A DNA stretch of 64,000 nucleotides from Meandrina meandrites (lineage: Eukaryota > Cnidaria > Anthozoa > Scleractinia > Meandrinidae), in contig OY855909.1 in the NCBI GenBank assembly GCA_963693305.1, forward strand, positions 6,829,345 through 6,893,344, read 5' to 3'. The notes under the pieces are model-generated. The model was not told where the DNA came from and did no database searches. It saw only the letters and a program-made list of their open reading frames with translations. Both the position numbers and the translations under genes were made by a program. Shown in pieces: positions 33,592 through 44,639 of this stretch. The stretch's first letter is position 1. Every line of letters begins with the position of its first letter.

Positions 33592-34075
33592 CACAGGCGG
33601 CCCAGGCTCCTGATAAGATTACTCGAGAACGTGACTCGATCGAGCGTTACAACGGTTTGAATTTATAAAGGTTTGTATGGGAGAAAACGGTTTCGAAATT
33701 ATTCGCAAATATATGTACATTTTGAAAATAAAATCGACTTACCTCAATGCCTTGTTGTCTTTCTTGTTGTCATCTCGCTTCTCAAACCGATCTGACGCCT
33801 TTTTGGCGAGTTTTAGCTTTTTTGGTTTTAGCGGTGGAAAACCAAAAAAGCTAAAACTCGCCAAAAAGGCGTCAGATCGGTTTGAGAAGCGAGATGACAA
33901 CAAGAAAGACAACAAGGCATTGAGGTAAGTCGATTTTATTTTCAAAATGTACATATATTTGCGAATAATTTCGAAACCGTTTTCTCCCATACAAACCTTT
34001 ATAAATTCAAACCGTTGTAACGCTCGATCGAGTCACGTTCTCGAGTAATCTTATCAGGAGCCTGGGCCGCCTGTG
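33592..34075. mobile_element. 484-bp near-perfect palindrome with 7-bp duplication and exon capture
   Basis: Two arms of about 238 bp match in reverse complement with no mismatch that I could see, around an 8-bp loop (agcggtgg, 33830-33837). The target ATTAAAC is duplicated at 33585-33591 and 34076-34082; other units read gacattaaacagccgc uninterrupted. Each arm contains an open stretch (KPKKLKLAKKASDRFEK...NKALR) ending exactly at a GTAAGT donor, so the same exon end is present on both strands. Plus and minus 83-codon frames are therefore almost identical. It would snap back into one long hairpin as RNA or single-stranded DNA. Confidence 0.9.
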
Positions 34076-34500
34076 ATTAAACAGCCGCATTAAGCTCTTG
34101 AAGTTATTTTTACGGAAACTTTACTATTTGTGGCCCATCGAGTCTGAAAAAGGGAGACAGATTGATTTCGAGTTTCTATTTTTTTTTTTAAAGAGTTGCT
34201 GGAAAAACAATCAAAAACCACTCCGGTAGCGAATAAATATGAACAATCTTAAATTAGACACCGGAATAAGCGTGCTTGACATAACAAGTTTAATCATGCA
34301 AATTTACTGATCAAATCGGGCAGCCGGCTCCAGACATCTAAAAATTTACATGAAGTTATAACTTTCGAATCTCCGGCAGATAATTAAGAAAATTAAGATT
34401 TATCTTAAGAAATTAAAATAGCTAGAAAGCATCGATCGATAGGCTAGAAGACCCTCGATCAGAATGCGTCAACAAATCAGCTTACATCGACATTGTTTAA

Positions 34501-35128
34501 GACGGAATCCACCAGGAAGTCGAGTAATATTTATGTACGTTGGACAAAAATCGAGTACCAGAATAATTTAATTCCTATTGCATTATTTTCTACCCTAAAT
34601 AAAAGGTAAAGATGTAAGTAATAATCCCTGATAACACCGACAACAACTTCTTATCAGAGTCTTAGAAAATGAATTTCAAAGTTCACAAGCTATAGGGAAA
34701 TTCTCACGTGCAGCCATTTTGTAAAATCGTCTTTAATTAATTAAGCGATTCAGTGGAATTCAGTGAAATTTCAAAATTTGTTTTCGGTGTTTGGTGTTGT
34801 TAGAAAAGATTTCTTTTGATAAGATATTTGAAGCAGTAACACAAAAGTTTGCAATAAGGTGTAAATAATTTTGGTACAACAATTTCTTATCAGAGCATGA
34901 GAAAATGAAATTTAATGTTCACAAGCTATAGGCAAAAGCTCGCGTCTTTTAAGCGATTTAGTGGAATTCAGCGGAACTTCGATATTGGTTTTCGATGTTT
35001 GGTGTTGTTAGAAAAGATTTCTTTTGATAAGATATTGAAGCAGTAACACAAAAGCTTGCAATAAGGTGTAAATAATTTTGGTACATAATTTTGTCCAACA
35101 ACTACTCGAAGTCCTGGCGGATTCCGTC
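34501..35128. mobile_element. 628-bp TTAA-flanked element
   Basis: The ends GACGGAATCC and GGATTCCGTC are inverted, with imperfect pairing continuing to about 28 bp (ccaggaagtcgagta against tactcgaagtcctgg). TTAA flanks both sides (34497-34500 and 35129-35132). Inside is a 236-bp tandem duplication (ttatcagag at 34651 and 34887). A TTAA target points to a piggyBac or Kolobok-type source. No coding frame. Confidence 0.85.
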
Positions 35129-35455
35129 TTAAATGTTTACTCCTCAGCTTTACTCTAAATAGCATTTCGATTGTTTACGTGAGAAAATATTCTCCGGATC
35201 AGTTTATTTCATAAGTTATTTTGTTTCACTTCTTGTGGAGTTTTTATGCGGTGTTTAACAATAAGTGCGCTTGTTATTTAACTTCCGGGTTGTCACTGAT
35301 CGTTTTCGGCGGCGATGTGAAAATAACTGTTCCTGCTTTGCTGCGACAACAACGTTTGTTGGGAAGATCTTGAATATTTGTTTGTCTCCACTGATCAATA
35401 TAAACAAACTTCAGTTAAATCAGTATTCCACCACAACATTTTAAAAAATATCTGT

Positions 35456-35767
35456 TTAACTGGCTCCATAGCGGAAGGCTTGTAACCAAAATTTGTCTTC
35501 GTCGCTCAAATCTTGCGGTCCTGAGAAATGGGAAGCTCTTGCTAAGAATGACCGAGTTGGTTTCTTCTTCTTCTGAGGAACACTGATCGAGGATTCTTGC
35601 GGCTTGTTACGTGTCTGATCGTTGGAAACATTCGACAGCGTACATTTGCTATCTTTACGACATCCTTTCTTTGCATCTCGAGTCCGCCGGCGTTTTGTTC
35701 TTGAGAACACGAACGGAAAGCATCCACCAAACAACAAGAGGAGAATTGGAATCCCAGGGTTTAACAT
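35456..35767 (-). CDS. Small single-pass membrane protein, type 2, unit 2
   Basis: The protein is 103 residues from MLNPGIPILLLL and ends FWLQAFRYGAS; the 19-bp duplication is absent. Its middle differs most from the others (KGCRKDSKCTLSNVSNDQTRNK and VPQKKKKPTRS), sharing KKKK with unit 3 type 2. The frame does not continue upstream, which supports this start. Confidence 0.6.
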   Translation of the reverse strand: MLNPGIPILLLLFGGCFPFVFSRTKRRRTRDAKKGCRKDSKCTLSNVSNDQTRNKPQESSISVPQKKKKPTRSFLARASHFSGPQDLSDEDKFWLQAFRYGAS

Positions 35768-36227
35768 GCTGCTTGGATTGTCCGCAGAGACAAAATAAAT
35801 AAATATTTCGTTCTCGTCAGTTTAGCCAGGGGCGGTTACTCGGCGTGAAAATTCCACGCTTCAATGTGTGTTGTTTTCGACCGTCACGGGTTTTACCAAC
35901 GCCCATAGCAATCACCTTTTGGCACGTGAGTCAGAGCAGCATGTAAATGATACGTTAATTTTTATGGCGATGATATTTTGGTTGTATTTTTTTTTAAATT
36001 TAAAACTGATCTTGATCCCAGAGGGTGGGAAAATGATCCCAAACTTGAACATAAATCAGTTTAACCGTAAAGCTGATTAGGCGGGAGTTTTGCAATTTTT
36101 TCATTTTCCAAAATAACACTTTTATTACAGCTTATTGGCTTTTTTCCAGTGAATGAGCGTAAAAAAAAATAATTTCAACGCTATTAATAGAATATTCTGT
36201 TGTTTGTAGACACACGTATGAACTAAT

Positions 36228-37205
36228 CTAGTTATGATGTCCGCAGTAGCAAAACTTCCTTAGATGTGGGTATGAAGTTTTAATACAATCCGGCTGCGAA
36301 CCATAAATATTTATACGGCTTATGTGCTTGCTCACGATAAAATGCCCATCGATGACTTTAACAGACGCCTCGAATATCCCATAACCTGGTTTTGTGCAAA
36401 ATCTTACTTGATAGCTACATTCACTGGGACTTTGAGATGGCTCGAAATCTGCTTTTCCAAATCCTAAGCCAATGCCATTTTCTATGCCACTAAATGTCCG
36501 TACTTTAACACTTGGCATCTCCTGCCAAGCACTTAAAATTTCATCCACTGTGAGTTTTGCGCAAAGATGTCTTACTCTCGAGTCTTCTGCAAGTAAACTG
36601 TTAATGTGGTCAGCGGCACGCAAAGCGCTTATGCGAACATGCGCGTGCGTGATATTGAGAAGCAACCACTGGACACAAGGACAGAAGTACTCGGGAATCT
36701 TGGCTTCGTGGCATGTTCGGTTTCGATGAATTGGTGAAAACAAGCTTGTTCCCCGAGTGAGGTCCGATCTTGATGGATCTGTAGGGTACTTCAACATATG
36801 CATAAAAGTGGCGTGCAAATCCAGTGGGGTAATAATCACTTTGGTGTTCTTTTCAAGATTATTCACCAATTGGCCATGTTCTAAACGAGCAGGGGACTGG
36901 GTACGAACATATTTTTTTCTTGGTACGAACATTCAATATCGATTGAATTAAAAATGGGGCATGTCATCTGAAAGAGCATCCAAAAATTAGTAAATTTACC
37001 AAATTTGATGGTTATTGGTTTAAACGCAAACGCATGGAAAGAGAAAACCCTTTAAATATGAACGCCTGAAGCTCGTCGCTCGTCGTCTTTGCTTCGGCGC
37101 TGCAGTCAAAAGCACGTTGTCGACAGCTGTTTCCCATTGTTGCTCATTGTTGTGATAATTTTTCGCTGCCATTTAAAATTTTTGCTTTACTCTGGCCCAG
37201 TCTGA
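36228..37205 (-). pseudogene. DUF229 pseudogene, unit 2
   Basis: The C-terminal half of exon B (36872-36228) is open and ends CYCGHHN as in the intact copy. The rest of exon B, the intron and part of exon A are replaced by 168 bp of unrelated sequence (36873-37040). Exon A resumes at 37041 with a small deletion near 37078, and reading from its acceptor meets a stop. Its signal-type exon survives at 38057-37985 beyond the TTAA-flanked insertion at 37249-37828. Confidence 0.85.
36873..37040. other. Filler DNA replacing the DUF229 middle
   Basis: This 168-bp segment (ttcttggtacgaacatt) has no match elsewhere in the window. It sits exactly where the catalytic half of unit 2 DUF229 should be. It looks like break repair with inserted filler; no terminal repeats are evident. 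Confidence 0.6.
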
Positions 37206-37248
37206 AAATCAGTTGAGTTGTGATTATAAAAAATCAAACTAAGATTAA

Positions 37249-37828
37249 CCCTATCCAGACCGGGGGGGGGGGCGGAAAGTGCCCGCGCTGACTTTGAACG
37301 TTTATAACTTTTTCAAGATTCAACCAAACGCTACCAAACTTTACGAGTTTTTCTAAAATTTATCTGGGAATAAATTGGTAGGATAGGTTGTTGAGTCTGG
37401 AACTTGACGTTACCATGGCAATGTCATTTTGACAGACATGTTTTTCCAAATTTGTAATTTTCGTGTTTCCATTAATAAAAATTAACTTTAATTCAACTAC
37501 TTTCACCTCTTTTAGGTTTTTTTGCACTGTTTTATAGATTTTGAGTATTTTTCAGTAATTTTGGGCGGTTTTCTGATGTTTTGGAAAAGTTTTGAAATCC
37601 AAGATGGCGGATCCAAGATGGCGGCTGTTTTGACATCATGATGTAATTGTCACGTGATGTGACGTCATCACCGCACGTGACGTATATAAAAAGATAGATT
37701 TCTGGACATACTATATATTCTGTAAGTTTTATTGCGATTGCTTAAATATTCTGGAAGTTACGGAGGGGGGGCGGAATCCGCCCCCCCCCCGGTCTGAAAA
37801 GATCGAAAAAAGCCCGGTCTGAATAGGG
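37249..37828. mobile_element. 580-bp piggyBac-like element, TTAA-flanked
   Basis: The ends CCCTATCCAGACCGG and CCGGTCTGAATAGGG are inverted, and TTAA is duplicated at 37245-37248 and 37829-37832. Other units read aagattaaaatcaag at this site. CCC ends with TTAA targets are typical of piggyBac. G- and C-tracts flank each end. It carries TCACGTGATGTGACGTCA near 37650. No transposase. Confidence 0.88.
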
Positions 37829-38886
37829 TTAAAATCAAGTTTTCTGACTCATCACAAAGAGTAACAAAAATAAATGATACTAGTTTTACCGTACGGATTA
37901 ATCGAAAAATGAGTAGTATCTAACTAAAAATGGAGTAAATTTTTCAGGAACTGATTAATCTATTTTAATGACCAGAAATTTATCTTTGGTGGATTTTTTC
38001 CTTCGGATTGCGAGTTATGGCTGCAATGCTAGAAACTGCAATTAAGTTGAGGAACATTTTGCCAAGCACCCGGAGCTCTTTTCTGGAAAAATATTTTTGC
38101 CCTAGCAAAACAGCAACAAAGCTTTAATTAATGATTCCTGCTACACCTTCATCTTGGCTGCAACACTGCTACAGAATATTTGCTAGTATTCTTGGAAACC
38201 ATTCCGGTGTCTTCCGAGGAGATTTTTTAGATTAGTCAGTCCAGCTCTTCAGGCTCCCACAGAAAAGCCTTAAAAACTCTTATCACCACCTACGGCTTTT
38301 GTATGCAATCTAGCCGGGGTAGGGGAAGGGGTGGGTGCCAAAGAGTCTTGGGTAAAAATTTGCAACATTGACATTTCTTACTTACTTACTTACTTACTGT
38401 TTTTTCATAGCCTCTTACAGGAACATGAAAAACATAAAATAAATTCAAGATTTTTGCAGAGGCAAGTACGGCTCTGTTCTATGAGAGTTTTCTTGATCAA
38501 ACGTACAGTTGGCACAAAATTTATAAAGTTATTCAAACAGCCTTCTAAGACATAACAGTTATTCTATTTAGTAGGAAAAGTAAGAAAGCAAGTAAGTAGG
38601 AAAAACAACTGAGGATATTGGGCAAGGTGAAAGAATCCGGTTCATAATTTTGTTCAGCATTTTGCGACGATAGCATCTTAAAGTTCTGTTTACGGAAAAT
38701 TCAATCTTTCTGGCCCATCGAGTCTGAAAAAAGGAGACAGACTTGCATCGAGTCTTTTATTATTTTTTTGTAAGAGTAGCTGAACAAACAGTCAGAAACC
38801 ACTCTGATAACAAGTAAATCTTAACAGTCTTGGTAAAATTAGGCGCCGGAATAATTGTGCTTATAGTACCACAAGATTTACCGATC
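37829..38886. other. Unit 2 signal exon and unit 2/3 junction
   Basis: It contains the unit 2 signal-peptide-like exon (Met at 38057, minus) and the boundary text. A block with ctcttacaggaacatgaaaa follows, which recurs at 22120 and 62210. A (ctta)n run sits at 38376-38397. Confidence 0.6.
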
Positions 38887-39803
38887 CAGGGCCCGCGCAG
38901 CAAGATTTTGAGTGGGGAGGGGGGGGGGGAGGCTCAAGCGTGAGCCAGATTTTTGTTGTTTTTTTTTTGGCGGGGGGGGGGGGAGAGCGGAGGCATGCTA
39001 CCCTGGGAAAATTAGGGTTTTCGTTACTCTCAGATATCGGAAGGCAGATTTAAAATTAACAAACAGTGTGTTAAAGCGCTATGTTTTTACAACTTGAAAC
39101 AGCAACTGTCCGCAAACAACAATGGTGCTATAACGTGCCAGGATCTACAAGATATTATTGAAATTTATATGCGCAGGCCTTCGAGCTGGCATTGTTTAGA
39201 ATGCTACCTCACGTTGATGAGTCCCAAAAAGGACGGAATGGCTGTCCGCGATTGTAACCCTGCTTTATCGTTCTGGTGGTGTTGGTGTCTTGCAAAGTTA
39301 CTTTTTCACATAGTACTTATCGGCCTTGCTATATTATTGTAATGCTTTTACAATATAAGCATACTAAACATTTAGAACCACACCTATAGATTTTCGTATC
39401 AAATCCTGCTTAAAACAATATAATTTACTCCAAATCAGTACTACTGCATTAGCGTTTACAAACCAGGAATCTGACGATTTTTGCTATACTTCAGCTTAAC
39501 GTTGTAAACGGTATTTCTCTTTCAGTTATTGCTACAATCTGCAAATTCGTTAGTGATGTCAAAAACCATTCTTCACGACTGTTTATCATTGTCAAGTTAC
39601 TAAATCTCTCTTGCATCATTGGTGGACAAAATTTTTATTCTTCGGCCAGTGGAAACTGAATGATCATTCACCAGATGCACTCGATACATGATTAACCAAT
39701 ATGGAACTCAAAAACAAAATTTATCACCAGCTTCTAAAAAGGCGTTCAAATGAAATCGTTCAAATGAAATACTTTTAGTAATTGTTCGAATAATAATAAT
39801 AAT

Positions 39804-39846
<43 letters not shown>

Positions 39847-39955
39847 TTTTTCCTTTATATCTTTATTTACTTGCTTTAAGTTCTTCTTATTTTTTCCTTT
39901 TACTGTAAAAAAGTGGCGGGGGGGGGGGGGGGGGGCTCCCTCTGCGCGGGCCCTG
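38887..39955. mobile_element. 1069-bp hAT-like element, 5-bp duplication
   Basis: The ends CAGGGCCCGCGCAG and CTGCGCGGGCCCTG are exact inverted copies. CGATC is duplicated at 38882-38886 and 39956-39960; the uninterrupted unit 1 site reads accgatcacatcgg. CAGGG ends and a 5-bp duplication resemble hAT5-type elements, though assignment is tentative. G-tracts near both ends and an (AAT)n run lie inside. A 3'-truncated copy at the same array position is at 62680-62903. Confidence 0.85.
39789..39842. repeat. (AAT)n microsatellite
   Basis: About 17 trinucleotide copies with one interruption, inside the hAT-like element. Confidence 0.9.
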
Positions 39956-40489
39956 CGATCACATCGGGCAACCGGCTCGAGATATCTGAAAATCTACCTA
40001 AGTTACTACGTTCGAACCTTAAGCAGAGATTTAAGAAAATTAATCCTACTGAACAAAATAAAATAACAAGAAAGCATCGATCTCTAGAAGATCCTCGATA
40101 AGAGTGTGTCAACTACGTTAACCAATCAGTTTTCATCGACATTGTTTAAATGTATACTCTTCAGTTCTACTCTAAATAGCATTTCTATTGTTTACGTGAG
40201 AACATATTCTTCAGTTAAATTCATAACTTGTTTTGTTTGCCCTTTCTGTGAAGCTTTTACGATGCGAGTTATCACAATACGTGCTCTTGTTGTCTGAATC
40301 TGTTTATTCATCTTCCGGGTTGTCATCGTTTCCGGTAGCGAAGTCAATAACTGTTCCTGCTGTGCTGTGTCAACATCACATCAAGTTTGTTGTGAAAATT
40401 TTGGACATTTGTTTGTCTCCGCTGTTCAATATAAATAATTGTTTAGATCAGTATTCCACCATATTACGTTTTAAAATATGATAGTCTAT

Positions 40490-40816
40490 CTAGCTCCATA
40501 GCGGAAAGCTTGTAGCCAGAATTTGTCTTGCTCGCTCATATTTATCTTCGTCGCTCAAATCTTGCGGTCCTGAGAAATGGGAAAGTCTTACTAAGAATGA
40601 CCGAGTTGGTTTCTTCTGCTTCTGAGGAACACTGAGCGAGGATTCTTGCAGCTTGTTAGGTGTCCGATCGTTGGAAACTTTCGACGGTGCACATTCGCTA
40701 TCTTCAAGACGTCCTTTCTTTGCATCTCGAGTCCGCCGGCGTTTTGTTCTTGAGAACACGAAGGGAAAACATCCGCCAAACAACAAGAGGAGAATTGGAA
40801 TCCCAGGGTTTATCAT
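40490..40816 (-). CDS. Small single-pass membrane protein, type 1, unit 3
   Basis: The protein is 108 residues from MINPGIPILLLL, ending YERARQILATSFPLWS through the 19-bp duplication. One base is missing upstream (ttactcgcttaaacc against ttactcggcttaaacc), which breaks the N-terminal extension seen in units 1, 2 and 4. That is direct evidence for the inner Met as start. Confidence 0.6.
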   Translation of the reverse strand: MINPGIPILLLLFGGCFPFVFSRTKRRRTRDAKKGRLEDSECAPSKVSNDRTPNKLQESSLSVPQKQKKPTRSFLVRLSHFSGPQDLSDEDKYERARQILATSFPLWS

Positions 40817-40834
40817 GCTGCTTGGATTGTCCAC

Positions 40835-42585
40835 AGAGACAAAATAATTATTTCGTATCTCGTCAGTTATTAAGAAATTAAGGTTGGAGCGGTTACTCGC
40901 TTAAACCATTCCACCCTTTGATGTGTGTTGTTTTCGCTGAAGCGACAATCGACACCGTGACCACACGTTTTGAAACCTCACAATTATTTATAATTGTCAC
41001 CTTCTAGGACTTGAGACAAACTATATTTGTATGTAAATGGTAGGGTCATTTTTGTGGCGATTATATCATCGTTGTATTTTTTTTTTAATATGATAAATTT
41101 TATTTGGTAGCGTTGCTGTTTTCCGAGAAATGTGTTTTTAAAAAATTGTTTCGAAGTTTGTGCATTCCTCGTGTTCCTCGTTGCCACCCATTTGTTTTAA
41201 CCGCCAACTCATTTTCATCTTCGATTGGATCACACTTGCCATAAAGCATTTTTAAAACAACTATTTCGTCCTTTCTTATTACGACCTGTATTAATTAGCT
41301 TTGCAATTTACCAGTAACCGGCTTATTTACTAAATTTTTCGGAACTTTACTAAAACAAAATGACGTTCTTGAAGACAGGAAAATGCGAACTTGTCGACGC
41401 AATTTGTCAAAGCAATTTTTCGAGTGGAACCACTTAAAAAGTCAACAAACGCGTTTATTTGAAAGAAATATAAATTTATTTTCACTCAGCAACTATTTTA
41501 TTTATCCTTGATGCTTCCACCTCATTGAAAATGAAATCCCCCAAATAAAAAAAAAAACTAAAGGAGATATTTGGCCACTGTCAACTCATCCTCGGAGACC
41601 CAGGGGTAGTTCGTTGGGGGCGAGAGGAAGTCAAAACTGCGGGGGAAAAAATCGGCGAAGAAAAGTTGGAGTGAAAGCGAGGAGCCCCATTGCGGACAGA
41701 GCCTACCCACGCCAGTTCCAAACAGCTCTCTAAATGCTACCCCACCATTGGGCAGAAAAAAACCTTTATATTACCTTGGTATTATTCTGACCAATCGGCG
41801 AACAATAACTTTATAGTCACTTTCGTGTCTTCTTACACGGCTGTTGTTGTAACGGCCATACATCAACCTCGTTCCCAGGGTCTCCTTCTCTCCCCCCCCC
41901 CCCCCCCCCCCACAGGGGTCAAACGCTTGAACTGTTAGGTTTAAATGCGAAAGATGAGACATGACTTTTCGTAGCTTATGTTATCACTTACGGTATGTGA
42001 TAGTATTAGCTTTCAGTGTTTAGGTCTTTTGTGCCATTTATAACGTCTTGTTATAGCATTTTTCACATTTCATGTTGTAACGTTTCTCAATATTTTTAAA
42101 TTTTAAATTTTAATGTTACTCGGCTACTGGTTTAGTCGCGGTTCTTAGTATTCGGCTTACGACGTCTTAAAAGCTTAGAAGAGTATAACAGTCTTCAAAC
42201 TCTTTGATTCCCACATCTTATTTTCATTTTACACTGCAAAGAAGTAACTTTGTTAAGTAAGAATGAAAAAAAGACCTTCGGAGTTTGTATTTCGACTCAC
42301 CCCACGCATTCGGTAATTCTTCGCCCTTCGGTTGGCGTACGATCAAAAGGTAAAAATCTTGAATTCTTTCTAAAAGGTCCTAAAACTTCTATAGATCTTT
42401 AATAGTATGTGCAAATCCTATTCCACATTAAGGAAAGAATTTCACTTCTCATTCACAATATTAAACTTTTTTAATTTTCCATTTTCAATTTCCCATTTCA
42501 ATTTTTCATTCCCCATTTCCCCCATTCTCTGTTTTAGTAACAATAAGCCCGTTGACTATTTTGCGACGATAACGTAATGTATACA
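40835..42585. other. Unit 3 spacer, left part
   Basis: Array blocks shared with units 1, 2 and 4, including a long C tract at about 41892-41912. It ends at the target duplication of the 5.46 kb element. Confidence 0.6.
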
Positions 42586-42783
42586 GGGTGTTACTAAACA
42601 GAGTAACGGAGTAACGAGTAACGAGTAACGGAGTAACGAGAAACCGAGTAACGGGAAAAAAATTCCATAGGTAAAAAAAAAATACAAAGTCTAAAAAAAA
42701 TTGCAAATCAAGCCTTGGAGTAATTTCATTGATAACACGACTACACGACAACCTTTTGTTGCAATGCACAACGGCCGAGAGCA

Positions 42784-42797
42784 TTTTCGCGCCAAAA
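42784..42797 (+). promoter_or_regulatory. E2F-like site inside the MULE
   Basis: TTTTCGCGCCAAAA matches the E2F consensus TTTSGCGCSAAA exactly. It lies 36 bp upstream of the ATG at 42833. Confidence 0.5.
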
Positions 42798-42832
42798 ATG
42801 TCAAGTGACTGCGTCTCACTCAGTCAGCAAGC

Positions 42833-43784
42833 ATGGCTCGCCTCGTGGAAGGTAAGAGGGTTTTTTTTTCTCTTTTTATCGCTCATATTTGTGGAACAGC
42901 CGATATAGTCTGCAATAATTACAAAAGCAATGAAGAAAGATGCCGTTTGGGCTGCCTTATTAAGGGTTATGGATTGTTTTCTTTGCCGGTTTACCTGCCA
43001 CTTTCACTGTTTGTTTTTGATTACCTTCCATTTGGCTTTCTGCCTAGTATAATTTCTCTCTATCAAAACAACAGATGACTACGATGTCATTATTATATCG
43101 GATAACTCGGGAGATGAAGGTAAGGGTATTTTATTATTGTCTTAATCGTTGCCACTGCAGGTCTCCTTTGATCTAAAGGCCTTTGCGGAAACATCCGTGT
43201 TCATAAAACAAACGCTATGTAAGGAATTCGAAGATACTATAAATAGACTGGGACTTTTATTTGGTACAACGTCCGTTAGGTTGGATTTCTGTGTTACATA
43301 TAAATTACAAATTGCTTTACCGATCAAATTGTAACCATTATGGCCGAGTGGATAACACATATTCGACTTTAGTATTATTTTTTCATGATTAAATTATCGC
43401 GGTAAATATTCCCATCGGCGTCAGCTTCAGACAGAATTAATGCACGAAAAACTAAAAATACCATTACCGATTTCCCTCGTTGCACTCAAAACCTTAAGTT
43501 CTTAATTCACATCTATTGCAGAAACTGAATTAAATAAAGAGATGTTGGTATTCCGGCCATATATTTTTTTATGCGTTGCGCGACCTTTTTTCCTATATTT
43601 CGATAAGACGATAAGCCTAAAAATATTTAGCCTGCAAGCAGGCTCTCGTATACTCAAAGTGGTCGTGGAATCGATTTAAATTCCTTCGCATGTTAGCTGC
43701 ACTGAAAAAAAACCAAAACGTCCTCGCTTACAATATCGTCCGTTTTAACTTCAGAGTCGTCGAACAACTACAACTCCAAATCAG
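42833..43784 (+). CDS. Exon set with SUMO-interaction-like motif inside MULE (partial gene)
   Basis: Three GT-AG exons can be joined in constant phase 1: 42833-42851, 43075-43119 (45 nt) and 43755-43784 (30 nt). They encode MARLVE, then DDYDVIIISDNSGDE, then ESSNNYNSKS. The core VIIISD followed by acidic residues is a textbook SUMO-interacting motif. A further acceptor at 43831 opens a frame with CSICHTEYPEF, but its phase does not agree with the third exon, so the 3' end is unresolved. No polyadenylation site was assigned. It is either a captured host gene fragment or the 5' part of an element gene. Confidence 0.4.
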
Positions 43785-43925
43785 GTAAAAGGGACAACGA
43801 GTTCGCCATTTGTTTTGCTTTCTTAATGCAGCCAACCGGAAAATACTGTTCCATTTGCCACACGGAATACCCGGAATTTCAATCCGGAATTCTAGTTCCT
43901 TATTTCTATTTTTTATTTGAATGTT

Positions 43926-43943
43926 ATGATTATTCTTATTATG

Positions 43944-44022
<79 letters not shown>
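43926..44022. repeat. (ATT)n microsatellite
   Basis: About 30 copies. It generates a poly-Tyr frame on plus and a poly-Ile frame on minus, which are not genes. Confidence 0.95.
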
Positions 44023-44023
<1 letters not shown>

Positions 44024-44155
44024 AAGTGAAACCGGTAAAAACAATAAATAATTATATATCCCATAGAAAACTGGTAAATGTGAAAATAGATTAGTGTGTA
44101 TCAATCAAATCAATCTGCAGCTTACTTTCATAAGCAAATGCCTACATTGTGCAGT

Positions 44156-44635
44156 TCCAGAAAATATCCATACCCACCCCGAGGATAAAGGTTAAGTCTG
44201 CATAAGAGCCTAGTGGCCCATCAGGCCAGAGCTTATCCCGGCTTCCGTAGCATGAAGCGACTAGGAGTATTTCTACTCCCCCCTGGATGGGATGCTAGTC
44301 CATCCTAGGGTTACCCCCAGCAGTAAATTCGCCGCTACCCATTTATACACCTGGGTGGAGAGAAGCACTATGAGAGTAAAGTGTCTTGCCCAAGAACACA
44401 ATTGCAATGCCCTGGCCAGGGCTCGAACCCGGACCGTTGATCTGTAGTCCAGCACACTAACCATTAGGCCACCGCGCCTCCCACAAGGATGGTCATTGGA
44501 AATTCCGAGGGGGATGGGGGTCTCAATAGCACAAATTTTTAAAAGAAAGTATGAAGCTGAACTGGAAATTCCAGGGGGTGGGAGGGTCCAAACCAAAGAA
44601 CCATCCTTGGGGTAGGTATGGATATTTTTTGGAAC
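44156..44635. mobile_element. MITE with about 30-bp inverted ends, interrupted by a SINE
   Basis: The left end ttccagaaaatatccatacc and right end ggtatggatattttttggaa are inverted, with ccaccccgagga pairing to tccttggggta further in. Removing the SINE leaves an element of about 180 bp. Confidence 0.7.
44187..44483 (-). mobile_element. tRNA-derived SINE, near full length
   Basis: Read on minus, it begins with a tRNA-like head (GGGAGGCGCGGTGGCCTAAT, with A and B boxes; the B box is GGTTCGAGCCC). It continues through a conserved-looking core (cttgggcaagacactttac, cacccaggtgtataaatggg) and ends near agacttaacc. It resembles tRNA-derived animal SINEs with a shared central domain; the exact family is not assigned. 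The flanks aaggat and gaggat may be a mutated duplication. Confidence 0.85.
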
Positions 44636-44639
44636 CATA

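Noticed and set aside
33677..33990. Two 83-codon genes on opposite strands
   Set aside because: They are the same peptide read from each arm of a palindrome; only the exon-like portion before GTAAGT may be gene-derived.
43346..43372. tRNA-like A box (ggccgagtgg)
   Set aside because: No B box or pairing acceptor stem follows, so it is not a tRNA gene.
43826..44104. Poly-Tyr and poly-Ile open frames
   Set aside because: Produced by the (ATT)n microsatellite.
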